A stretch of DNA of 42,508 nucleotides from Acetobacter sp. CAG:977 (GTDB lineage Bacteria > Pseudomonadota > Alphaproteobacteria > CAAGCB01 > CAG-977). A program made the translations under genes and the position numbers. The stretch's first letter is position 1. Each line of letters begins with the position of its first letter. Below are positions 8,051 through 15,071 of the stretch, piece by piece. Location: the NCBI GenBank assembly GCA_000434295.1, contig HF994935.1, forward strand, positions 394,742-437,249, given 5' to 3'. A model generated the notes under the pieces. That model made no database searches and was not told the origin of the DNA. It was given only the letters and a program-made list of their open reading frames with translations.

Positions 8051-8520
8051 AAAGCACGGTTTTAAGTTTTTTTGCATCGGCAATGATAATTTTTTCTGTA
8101 TCGGCGGAGGCTCAGACCATGAAGAAAAGCGAAGTTGAAACGGTATTTGAACAAGGCGTTCCCAATCCTTACGGGGAATTTTTTACGGGTCAGACATATC
8201 TGAAACGATTAAGCGAGAACGACGGCGTTTGGAATTCGTCGATAGCGAACGTTACGTTTGAACCCGGAGCGCGCACGCATTGGCACAAGCACAGCGGCGG
8301 ACAGATCTTGTTGGTTTTGGGTGGCGAAGGGCGGTATGTCGAACGCGGTTCGGAGGCTCGTATTTTAAAGAAAGGGGATGTCGTGCGCATTCCTCCAGCG
8401 GTTGAACACTGGCACGGAGCGGCGCCGAATTCGTGGTTTGTCCATATTTCGGTTGAAACGAATTTGCCCGATAACAAGACGGATTGGCTGGAACCCGTAA
8501 CGGATGCGGAGTATAAATGA
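8047..8520 (+). CDS. Secreted cupin-fold protein
   Basis: The product starts with a signal peptide (MKSTVLSFFASAMIIFSVSAEAQ), so it should act in the periplasm. The single cupin barrel has both motifs: G-A-R-T-H-W-H-K-H-S-G-G-Q (metal histidines) followed by GEGRYVERG, and later PPAVEHWHGAAP with the last metal histidine. It resembles the small cupins that are often paired with carboxymuconolactone decarboxylase-like proteins and aldo/keto reductases in MerR-controlled clusters, whose substrates are unknown. Its start overlaps the upstream stop by 4 bases, and its stop overlaps the next start by 4, so translation is probably coupled. Confidence 0.85.
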   Translation: MKSTVLSFFASAMIIFSVSAEAQTMKKSEVETVFEQGVPNPYGEFFTGQTYLKRLSENDGVWNSSIANVTFEPGARTHWHKHSGGQILLVLGGEGRYVERGSEARILKKGDVVRIPPAVEHWHGAAPNSWFVHISVETNLPDNKTDWLEPVTDAEYK

Positions 8521-9317
8521 TAAGAAAGATCTTGCTTGCAGGGGTTGTCCTGTGTATCGGCGTGATGTTTTTTTTAAACGATCGAAAGGAAGAAAAGTTG
8601 TCAGGGATTAGCGCGACGGATCCGGAATTTTCGGCATTATGGGAAAATTTCATAAAGAATGACGTTTTGCCGAAGAATACTTTTGACGAACAAATGCGTT
8701 ACCGCCTTATTTTGGCGTCGAACATAGCGACGCAATCGTTCGGGCTTTACGAAAACACGGTTCAGGAAGCTTTGGACAAAGGGCTTCCCGCGACGGAAAT
8801 CAAGGAAATATTATATCAGTCCGTGCCTTATGTCGGATACGGCAAAGCCTTTGATTTCATTTTGGTAACGAACGAAATTTTCAAAGAACGCGGAATAGAT
8901 TTACCGTTAAAAGGACAATCGACGACGACGTCCGAACAACGTTTTTCAAAAGGCTTGGCGCTTCAGACGGGCATTTTCGGAAACGTGATTGCCGAAGGGT
9001 TCAAATCGGCGCCGAAAGACGAGCTTCATATTCGCGAATATCTGTCTTCGAACTGTTTCGGAGACTATTATACGCGCGGGGGCTTGGGGCTGAAAACCAG
9101 AGAGCTTTTGACGTTTGTGATGCTTGTATCGATGGGCGGCGCGGATTCTCAGGTAAAGTCGCACGTACAGGGCAACGTTAACATCGGCAACGGCCGAGAC
9201 GTTTTAATCTCAGCGATTACGCAAATATTGCCTTACATCGGCTATCCCAGAAGCTTAAACGGACTGGCGGCGGTTGATGCGATTGTTCCGCCGCAGAATT
9301 CAGGAGAAAATAAATGA
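8517..9317 (+). CDS. Membrane-anchored protein with two carboxymuconolactone-decarboxylase-like domains
   Basis: An N-terminal hydrophobic anchor (ILLAGVVLCIGVMFFL) is followed by two CMD-like helical domains at roughly residues 50-130 and 150-255. The first contains YRLILASNIATQSFGLYENTVQEAL and ATEIKEILYQSVPYVGYGKAF; the second contains KTRELLTFVMLVSMGGADSQVKSHV and AITQILPYIGYPRSLNGL. The AhpD-type CxxC redox pair is absent, so a peroxidase-partner role is unlikely. Family members of this type include gamma-carboxymuconolactone decarboxylase and many proteins of unknown activity. It is coupled to the secreted cupin by overlap, and both are expected on the periplasmic side. Confidence 0.8.
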   Translation: MIRKILLAGVVLCIGVMFFLNDRKEEKLSGISATDPEFSALWENFIKNDVLPKNTFDEQMRYRLILASNIATQSFGLYENTVQEALDKGLPATEIKEILYQSVPYVGYGKAFDFILVTNEIFKERGIDLPLKGQSTTTSEQRFSKGLALQTGIFGNVIAEGFKSAPKDELHIREYLSSNCFGDYYTRGGLGLKTRELLTFVMLVSMGGADSQVKSHVQGNVNIGNGRDVLISAITQILPYIGYPRSLNGLAAVDAIVPPQNSGENK

Positions 9318-9853
9318 GCAAGAAAGTTTTAATCCTATCGTCCAGCCCTCGCAAAAACGGGAATTCGGATATTTTGTGCGACCGTTTTGCGGACGGGGCG
9401 CGAGATGCCGGCAACGACGTTGAAAAGCTTTTTATCAGCGCCATGAAAATCGGTTATTGCCGCGGGTGCGGCGCATGCGCGGAAACGAAGAAATGCGTTC
9501 TTCAAGACGATATGGCTTCCGTTTTGGACAAGATGGTGCACGCCGACGTTATAGTTTTCGGCACGCCTGTTTATTTTTATGCGATGAGCGGACAGCTTAA
9601 GACTTTGATAGACAGGACGGTTCCGCGCTATACGGAAATCAAAGGCAAGGATTTTTGGCTGATAATGACGGCGGCGGAAAACAATCGTGAAAATATGCGT
9701 CCCGTTGTCGAAGGTTTTCGGGGATTTTTGAATTGTCTGGACGATGCGCGCGAAAAAGGCATCATTTACGGATTAGGCGCTTGGAAGGCGGGAGAAATAA
9801 CAACCATGCCCGCGATGCAGGAAGCCTATAACGCCGGAAAAAGCATTAAATAA
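9314..9853 (+). CDS. Iron-sulfur flavoprotein / NADPH-dependent FMN reductase family
   Basis: The 179-residue flavodoxin-like protein begins with KKVLILSSSPRKNGNSD, the FMN phosphate-binding loop of the family. Cysteines 49, 52, 55 and 61 form the compact C-x2-C-x2-C-x5-C motif that carries a [4Fe-4S] cluster in archaeal and bacterial iron-sulfur flavoproteins. GTPVYFYAMSGQLKTLIDR is the second FMN-contact region. It is cytoplasmic, with no signal peptide. Its start overlaps the preceding stop by 4 bases, and the aldo/keto reductase starts 12 bases downstream. It probably transfers electrons between reduced nicotinamide or ferredoxin and another redox partner; which partner is unknown. Confidence 0.88.
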   Translation: MSKKVLILSSSPRKNGNSDILCDRFADGARDAGNDVEKLFISAMKIGYCRGCGACAETKKCVLQDDMASVLDKMVHADVIVFGTPVYFYAMSGQLKTLIDRTVPRYTEIKGKDFWLIMTAAENNRENMRPVVEGFRGFLNCLDDAREKGIIYGLGAWKAGEITTMPAMQEAYNAGKSIK

Positions 9854-9865
9854 TCGGAGGAAAGC

Positions 9866-11122
9866 ATGGATCGCAGAGATTTTTTAAAAACGACCGGAAT
9901 GGCATTTGTTTTGGGGACGCTGGGAGCAATGACGGCAAAGTTTTCTTTTGCGGCGACGGACAATATTGATGCGGAAGGCAAAATCACGCGCAGACGCTAT
10001 AAAGACACGGCGCTGACGATGCCGTTGCTGGGCTACGGGACAATGAGGCTTCCCGTTGTCAGCGGAGGTTCTGCGGGCGACGTGGATGCCGCGGCGGTTC
10101 AAAAGCTGGTTGATCGCGCGATGGCGGCAGGGCTGAACCACTTTGATACGGCGTATATGTACAACGGCGGTCAAAGCGAACGCTTTATCGGTAACGCTTT
10201 AAAGAAATATCCCCGCGAATCTTATACTCTGACGGACAAACTGCCCGTGATGCGCATGAATTCCGCCGAAGACGCCGAACGTATTTTTAACGAACAGCTG
10301 GAAAAAACGGGAGCGGGATATTTTGATTTTTATTTATTGCACGCTTTGAACGCCGATACGTTCCAAAAAGCCGAAGAATGGAAACTGTACGACTTTTTGA
10401 AACAAAAACAGGCGGAAGGTAAAATAAAGAAAATCGGTTTTTCGTTCCACGATACGCCCGAAGTTCTGGAACGCATTGCGGCATCGCACGAATGGGATGT
10501 CGCGCTGTTGCAAATCAACTATCTGGATTGGGAGCTTTACCGTTCTTCCGAACAATACGAAATCGTTACAAAGCACGGCATTCCCGTTATGGTTATGGAA
10601 CCGTTGCGCGGCGGGGCTTTGGCAGAATTGAACGAAGGAGCGACGAAAGTTTTAAAAGAAGCGGCTCCCGATGCGTCGACGGCATCATGGGCGTTCAGGT
10701 ATGTCGCGTCGTTGCCGAACGTTTTGACGATATTAAGCGGCATGACATATCCCGACGTGTTGGAAGACAACATCAAGACGTTTACGCCGGCAAAGCCTTT
10801 GAACGAAGACGAAAAAAGGACTTTGGCGCGGGCGTTGGCGGCATTTAAGGAATCTTCGGGCTTTATTCCGTGTACGGCGTGCCGTTATTGTTCGTGCCCC
10901 GTCTCGGTCGCCATTCCGGAGGTTTTTGCGGCTTATAACGCTTATGCTTTGTCGGACGGAAAGAATAAAGACAGATTCCTTAAAAAGTATAACGAAATCG
11001 TTCAAAATCATCGTGCGGACAAGTGCATTTCTTGCCGCACCTGTATTCCGAAATGCCCGCAACATATTGATATTCCTATGGAATTGAAAAAAGTTGCTCA
11101 AGCAGTGAAGGAGCTTTCGTAA
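9866..11122 (+). CDS. Tat-exported aldo/keto reductase with C-terminal 4Fe-4S domain
   Basis: The N-terminus (MDRRDFLKTTGMAF, then a hydrophobic stretch ending KFSFAA) is a twin-arginine signal, which suggests export of a folded cofactor-loaded enzyme. The TIM-barrel part has the aldo/keto reductase tetrad regions: FDTAYMY, LTDKLP and FYLLHALN. The C-terminal ferredoxin part has C387-x2-C390-x2-C393-x3-C397-P, a complete cluster. The first motif is C336-x2-C339-x2-C342-x-C344-P, one residue shorter before the last cysteine than the usual form. The gene lies 12 bases after the flavoprotein and 1 base before larC. Typical relatives reduce aldehydes or ketones; the substrate is unknown. Confidence 0.88.
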   Translation: MDRRDFLKTTGMAFVLGTLGAMTAKFSFAATDNIDAEGKITRRRYKDTALTMPLLGYGTMRLPVVSGGSAGDVDAAAVQKLVDRAMAAGLNHFDTAYMYNGGQSERFIGNALKKYPRESYTLTDKLPVMRMNSAEDAERIFNEQLEKTGAGYFDFYLLHALNADTFQKAEEWKLYDFLKQKQAEGKIKKIGFSFHDTPEVLERIAASHEWDVALLQINYLDWELYRSSEQYEIVTKHGIPVMVMEPLRGGALAELNEGATKVLKEAAPDASTASWAFRYVASLPNVLTILSGMTYPDVLEDNIKTFTPAKPLNEDEKRTLARALAAFKESSGFIPCTACRYCSCPVSVAIPEVFAAYNAYALSDGKNKDRFLKKYNEIVQNHRADKCISCRTCIPKCPQHIDIPMELKKVAQAVKELS

Positions 11123-11123
11123 T

Positions 11124-12323
11124 ATGTCGGTGCCCGTGTTTTATTTTGATTGTTTTTGCGGTATCAGCGGCGATATGACGGTGGCGGCTTTGTTGGATTT
11201 GGGCGCCAGCCGCGAAAAACTGGACGTCATGCTGAAAAGCCTGCATCTGCACGAATTGGATTATGCCGTCGGCCGTAAAAACAGCTACGGCTTTGATGCG
11301 TGCGATTTCGACGTGATCCTGCATCACCGCGAAGATGAACATCATCACGAACACGGGCACTGTCACGATCATCATCACGAACACCGCAATATCTTTGATG
11401 TTGAAAAAATCATTGATGCCGCCGATATGACGGACAGAGCCAGAGAACTGGCGAAAAAAACGTTCGGCATCGTTGCCCGCGCGGAATCCGAAGTGCACGG
11501 GCTTCCCGTTGAACAGGTTCATTTTCACGAAGTCGGTGCTCTTGATTCGATAGCGGATATTTTGTCTTTTGCGGTTTGCGCGGACGATTTGGGAATTGAA
11601 CGGGCGGCTTTTTCCGAATTGACCGAAGGGAGCGGCACCGTAACGTGCCAGCACGGAGAAATGCCGGTTCCCGTTCCCGCCGTGGCAAAGATTGCGCAAA
11701 AATATGATATTCCGTTACGCTTGACGTCAGTGCGGGGCGAACGCGTCACGCCGACCGGAATAGCGTTTGTCGCGGCGCTGAAAAATGCCGAACGTCCGTC
11801 ATCTGCGCGTATCGGACGCATCGGGACGGGCTGCGGAAAACGCGATTTCGGCGGACCGAACGTCTTGCGCGTCATGGAATTGTTCCCGAACGAAGAGGCT
11901 GACGGCGAAAAAATCTGGGTTTTGGAAACCAATATAGACGATTCGACGGGCGAACAGCTGGGGGCGGCGATGGAAGCCCTGTTCAAAAACGGAGCCAAAG
12001 ACGTCCACTATATGCCGTGCTTTATGAAAAAGAACCGTCCCGCTTGGCTGTTAAGGGTCATCGCGGAAGAAAAAGACATCCCCGTCTTGGAAGAAACGGT
12101 ATTCAGGACAACGACGACCATCGGAATCAGAAAGTTCCCCGTCGATCGGACGCGCATGGAACGCACGGCGGAAACGCTTTCCCTTCCTTTCGGCGACGTT
12201 AAAATCAAAAGGTGCCGTTTTAACGGGCTTGACCGTCGCTATCCCGAATACGAAAGCGTAAAAGCCCTCAGCGAAAAGACAGGCATTCCTTTTTCGGAAA
12301 TATATAAACAGGCGTCAAAATGA
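11124..12323 (+). CDS. larC: LarC, nickel insertase of nickel-pincer nucleotide biosynthesis
   Basis: LarC carries out the last step of NPN cofactor synthesis, the CTP-dependent insertion of nickel into pyridinium-3,5-bisthiocarboxylic acid mononucleotide. The N-terminus FYFDCFCGISGDMTVAALLDLG is the family signature. A histidine-rich stretch (HHREDEHHHEHGHCHDHHHEH, split here as residues about 72-92) is the expected nickel-binding tract. The C-terminal LarC2 part (ETNIDDSTGEQLGAAME, FRTTTTIGIRKFPVDR) carries the insertase domain. In Lactobacillus plantarum LarC1 and LarC2 are joined by programmed frameshifting; here the 399-residue protein is one uninterrupted frame. The stop overlaps the larE start by 4 bases. 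Confidence 0.93.
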   Translation: MSVPVFYFDCFCGISGDMTVAALLDLGASREKLDVMLKSLHLHELDYAVGRKNSYGFDACDFDVILHHREDEHHHEHGHCHDHHHEHRNIFDVEKIIDAADMTDRARELAKKTFGIVARAESEVHGLPVEQVHFHEVGALDSIADILSFAVCADDLGIERAAFSELTEGSGTVTCQHGEMPVPVPAVAKIAQKYDIPLRLTSVRGERVTPTGIAFVAALKNAERPSSARIGRIGTGCGKRDFGGPNVLRVMELFPNEEADGEKIWVLETNIDDSTGEQLGAAMEALFKNGAKDVHYMPCFMKKNRPAWLLRVIAEEKDIPVLEETVFRTTTTIGIRKFPVDRTRMERTAETLSLPFGDVKIKRCRFNGLDRRYPEYESVKALSEKTGIPFSEIYKQASK

Positions 12324-13114
12324 AACGAAGGGAACTTGAAGAATATTTGGAAAAAATAGCTCCTGACGGCATTTGTCTGGCGTATTCGGGCGGAACGGAC
12401 AGCAGCTTTTTGCTGGCGGTTTTGGCACGGCTTTATTCCCGCCGCCCGTTTTTGTTCAAAGCCTTGACATTTTCTTCGTGTTTTCAGACGCAAGAGGAAA
12501 TAAAAAAAGCGCAGGATTTTGCAAAACAGCTGGGAATTTCCTGCGATGTCGTCGAATTTGACGCCTTAAACATCAAAGGAGTACGCTATAATCCGAAGAA
12601 CCGTTGCTATTTGTGCAAACATTATTTGTTTTCAAAAGCCAGAAAAATAGCCGATCGGTTCGGTATAAAGCATCTGGCGGACGGTACGAACGCGGACGAT
12701 ATGGAAATGTGGCGGCCGGGACGTGCGGCGTTGGAAGAAAACGGAGTGATTTCTCCTTTGGCGGAATTAGGAATGACAAAGAAAATGATACGCGACTTTT
12801 CGTCAGAAATGGGATTGCCGACCGCGCACGAGCCGTCAAATTCATGCTTGGCGACGCGTTTTGAATACGGTCAGGAATTGACGGAAACGGGATTGGCGAA
12901 TGTCGAAAAAGGGGAGGCTGTTTTAAAATCTTACGGATTTTCGACGGTTCGCATCCGCCGTCACGGAGAAATCGCCCGTATTGAAATTTTGCCCGAAGAA
13001 ATGGGTAAGCTTATCGAACGGCGCCAAGAAATTACCGCCCGCCTGAAAGAAATCGGCTTTACATATCTGACGCTTGATTTGGAAGGGTTCAGATCGGGCA
13101 GTATGGACATTTGA
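12320..13114 (+). CDS. larE: LarE, sulfur transferase of nickel-pincer nucleotide biosynthesis
   Basis: LarE adenylates pyridinium dicarboxylate mononucleotide and converts its carboxylates to thiocarboxylates. The PP-loop SGGTDSS is at residues 23-29. Three cysteines are notable: C96 and C99 (RCYLCK) and C176 (SNSCLATRF). C176 matches the sacrificial cysteine of the Lactobacillus enzyme in position. The three-cysteine form is the one known to bind a [4Fe-4S] cluster in some LarE proteins (for example that of Thermotoga) and to use it catalytically instead of destroying its own cysteine. The length of 264 residues is normal. It is the last gene of the operon; a bidirectional terminator follows. 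Confidence 0.93.
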   Translation: MKRRELEEYLEKIAPDGICLAYSGGTDSSFLLAVLARLYSRRPFLFKALTFSSCFQTQEEIKKAQDFAKQLGISCDVVEFDALNIKGVRYNPKNRCYLCKHYLFSKARKIADRFGIKHLADGTNADDMEMWRPGRAALEENGVISPLAELGMTKKMIRDFSSEMGLPTAHEPSNSCLATRFEYGQELTETGLANVEKGEAVLKSYGFSTVRIRRHGEIARIEILPEEMGKLIERRQEITARLKEIGFTYLTLDLEGFRSGSMDI

Positions 13115-13135
13115 AAAGGCATTAAAAAAGAGGGT

Positions 13136-13168
13136 ATTAAAAAAGGCGGAATTTCCGCCTTTTTTTAT
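13136..13168. terminator. Bidirectional terminator between larE and merR
   Basis: AAAAAGGCGGA/TCCGCCTTTTT forms a stem with flanking A and T runs, placed between the convergent larE and merR stops. Confidence 0.85.
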
Positions 13169-13620
13169 CCGTTTGCCGTTTTTGTTCTGGCGGGGTTGCA
13201 GGTGTCTTCGATTTCCCCGTCCATCAGCTTTTTATATAGTCCCTGTTTGTATTTTAAGATATCCATTTGCTCGCGAAGCATTTTGATTTGGTTTTTAAGG
13301 TTTTTTTCCTGCTTTGCCAGCAATTCCGCCCGTTCCGGGATGGTCGAATCGCCTTTCAAACATAAATCGATGTAATGCTTGACGCCTTCGATCGATAATC
13401 CCGTCATTCTCAAACAATGCACGACGCGCAACCAAGACAGAGTATGTTCAGAAAATAAACGGATGTTTCCCCGACTTCTTTCAACGCCGGGGATCAGCCC
13501 TTCGTTTTCATAGTAACGGATGGTATATGAGGAAATATTCATCATTTCGGCGACGTCTTTGACGGTGTATTTCGGCGTTCTGTCGTCCGAAGGTTGAAAC
13601 GGTTTTAAGGTTTTTATCAT
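13165..13620 (-). CDS. MerR-family transcriptional regulator (AdhR/NmlR-like)
   Basis: The start is set at 13620 (AAAGG 7 bases upstream); the frame stays open to 13677, but that would run over the operator. The N-terminal winged helix-turn-helix reads YTVKDVAEMMNISSYTIRYYENEGLIP, then the second helix pair (LSWLRVVHCLRMTGLSIEGVKHYIDLCLKGD) and a coiled-coil dimerisation helix (LLAKQEKNLKNQIKMLREQMDILKYK). LRMTGLSIE-x-(V/I)-K-x-YIDLC-x-x-GD is typical of the AdhR/NmlR branch, which senses aldehydes and other electrophiles through cysteine and often controls aldo/keto reductase, cupin and CMD genes, exactly those found in the preceding operon. It is the natural candidate to act at 5969-5999 and 13691-13721. 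Confidence 0.92.
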   Translation of the reverse strand: MIKTLKPFQPSDDRTPKYTVKDVAEMMNISSYTIRYYENEGLIPGVERSRGNIRLFSEHTLSWLRVVHCLRMTGLSIEGVKHYIDLCLKGDSTIPERAELLAKQEKNLKNQIKMLREQMDILKYKQGLYKKLMDGEIEDTCNPARTKTANG

Positions 13621-13633
13621 TGTTTTGCCTTTG

Positions 13634-13677
13634 TTAAAGTTACAGTTAACTTTAATGTCGGCTTTTTTTGATTTCAA
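13634..13677 (-). promoter_or_regulatory. merR promoter with overlapping perfect palindrome
   Basis: A perfect 9-4-9 inverted repeat, TTAAAGTTA-N4-TAACTTTAA, occupies 13634-13655. On the minus strand TTGAAA (13677-13672) and TAAAGT (13654-13649) lie 17 bp apart, so the palindrome covers the -10 box and the start site of merR. That placement suggests repression of merR, by itself or by another protein. The half-site differs from the two 19-bp-spacer operators. Confidence 0.6.
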
Positions 13678-13690
13678 GGGAAAAAAGATA

Positions 13691-13721
13691 TTGACTTACA
13701 GTCGCTGTAATCCGTTAGGCT
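13691..13721 (+). promoter_or_regulatory. MerR-type promoter/operator ahead of the polyferredoxin-nikM-larB operon
   Basis: TTGACT (13691-13696) and TAGGCT (13716-13721) are separated by 19 bp with the inverted repeat TTACAG-N3-CTGTAA between them. It shares TTGACTTA-x-AGT, the 19-bp spacing and a TAGsCTG -10 region with the site at 5969, which supports a common regulator. Confidence 0.75.
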
Positions 13722-13751
13722 GATATGAATAATTGAAAATCGGTGGAGAAA

Positions 13752-13787
13752 ATGAAAAAAGTAAAATGTTTAAAAATTTCAGAATAG
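13752..13787 (+). CDS. Possible 11-codon leader or misframed start of the polyferredoxin gene
   Basis: The best ribosome-binding site in the region (GGTGGAG, then 3-4 bases, then ATG at 13752) opens a frame of only 11 residues, MKKVKCLKISE, which overlaps the polyferredoxin start at 13766 in another frame. Adding one A to the A6 run at 13755-13760 would fuse this ATG in frame with the polyferredoxin (MKKSKMFKNF). It may be a real coupling leader, a slippage switch or a one-base sequence error; the bases alone do not decide. Confidence 0.3.
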   Translation: MKKVKCLKISE

Positions 13788-15067
13788 CGGCGGCTGTTAT
13801 TTTTGCCGCGATATATGCGGGGGCGTGGTTCGGGCTTTTGCCAAAGGCGGCAGAGCTGTTCCATGTTCAGTTCGGTCCTTCGGTCATGAACCTGTTTTGC
13901 GGATTTTCCGTCGGCGCGCTTTTGACGACGGCAGTGATTGCGTTGCTGACGTTCGTGTGCGGCAGGTTTTATTGCGCCTTTTTTTGCCCGATGGGGATAT
14001 GGCAGGACTTTGTTTCCTTTGTCTTCAGGACGAAACGTAACGAAAGACGCAATTTTCAAAAAACGCGCTATGTCATTGCGGGGATTGCCTTCGGAGCGTT
14101 GGCGGCAGGCAGCGCGGCCGTTTTTATGTTGCTTGACCCGTATTCTTTGTTCGGGAGGTTCGCCGTTTCGTTTACGATTGGCGCTTCGGTGCCTGTGATC
14201 GTGATCGGTGTTTTGGCTGTTTGGAAAAAACGGATTTTTTGCACGTCGGTTTGTCCTGTCGGGACGCTTTTGGGGCTTTTTGCAAAGAAAGGCGTTTTTC
14301 GCCTTAATATTAAACAGGATTGCGTGAAATGCGGGGGGTGCGCCAAAGTATGCCCGTCGGGATGCATTGACAGCGCTTCGGGCACGATTGACAACGAACG
14401 GTGCGTGCGATGCATGGATTGTATGGCGGTTTGTCCGAAACAAGCGATTGTTTTTGCCGCAGGTTCAAAAAGTTCGGATAAAACGTCCTTTAACGCTTCA
14501 AAACGATTGTTTTTAAGCGCGGCGGTAGCTTTGGCAGGCGGGGCGGTTACGGGCATTGCCTTGGCAAAAAGCGGCGTGATGCGCTTTGCAAACGCCGTTA
14601 AGAATGCCGTTTTGCCGCCGGGGGCAGGGGATATCGACAGGTTTTCGCAAAAATGCACGGATTGCCGTCTGTGCGTCAAAGCCTGTCCCGAAAAAATTAT
14701 CCGAGCGTCTTCGGTAACGGGGCACGTTACATTGGATTTAAGCAAGGCGGCATGCCGGTTTGATTGCCGCAGATGTACGGAAGTCTGCCCGACGGGCGCG
14801 TTAAAGGCTTTGAGTTTGGCGGAAAAACAATCTTGTAAAATTGCGCAGGCAAAGACGGATTTTCAAAAATGTATCAAGTGCGGCTTATGTTCGCATGTGT
14901 GTCCCGTTCGGGCGATTACTTTTGATATCAAATATGCGGGGGAACGCCCGCCTGTTTTTGACGGGGCGCGTTGTATCGGCTGCGGGGCATGCACGCATGC
15001 CTGTCCCGTTGACGCCATCAGCATTTTGCCGGTGGAAAAACAAACTTTTATAACGAAAAGGAGTTAA
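13766..15067 (+). CDS. Membrane polyferredoxin (NapH/NosR-like 4Fe-4S protein)
   Basis: The N-terminal half has about five transmembrane helices with two NapH-type cytoplasmic motifs, CGRFYCAFFCPMG and CTSVCPVG. Ferredoxin motifs follow: CVKCGGCAKVCP, CVRCMDCMAVCP, CTDCRLCVKACP, CRRCTEVCP (preceded by a further Cys), CIKCGLCSHVCP and CIGCGACTHACP. The final four form ferredoxin-like pairs. A hydrophobic helix also lies between the second and third soluble motifs (RLFLSAAVALAGGAVTGIALA). Such proteins pass electrons from membrane quinol or cytoplasmic donors to enzymes. Lying between a MerR promoter and the nickel transporter and larB genes, it could serve the [4Fe-4S] cluster of LarE or the exported reductase; this is inference. 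The ATG at 13766 has no close ribosome-binding site. Confidence 0.82.
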   Translation: MFKNFRIAAAVIFAAIYAGAWFGLLPKAAELFHVQFGPSVMNLFCGFSVGALLTTAVIALLTFVCGRFYCAFFCPMGIWQDFVSFVFRTKRNERRNFQKTRYVIAGIAFGALAAGSAAVFMLLDPYSLFGRFAVSFTIGASVPVIVIGVLAVWKKRIFCTSVCPVGTLLGLFAKKGVFRLNIKQDCVKCGGCAKVCPSGCIDSASGTIDNERCVRCMDCMAVCPKQAIVFAAGSKSSDKTSFNASKRLFLSAAVALAGGAVTGIALAKSGVMRFANAVKNAVLPPGAGDIDRFSQKCTDCRLCVKACPEKIIRASSVTGHVTLDLSKAACRFDCRRCTEVCPTGALKALSLAEKQSCKIAQAKTDFQKCIKCGLCSHVCPVRAITFDIKYAGERPPVFDGARCIGCGACTHACPVDAISILPVEKQTFITKRS

Positions 15068-15071
15068 GAAA

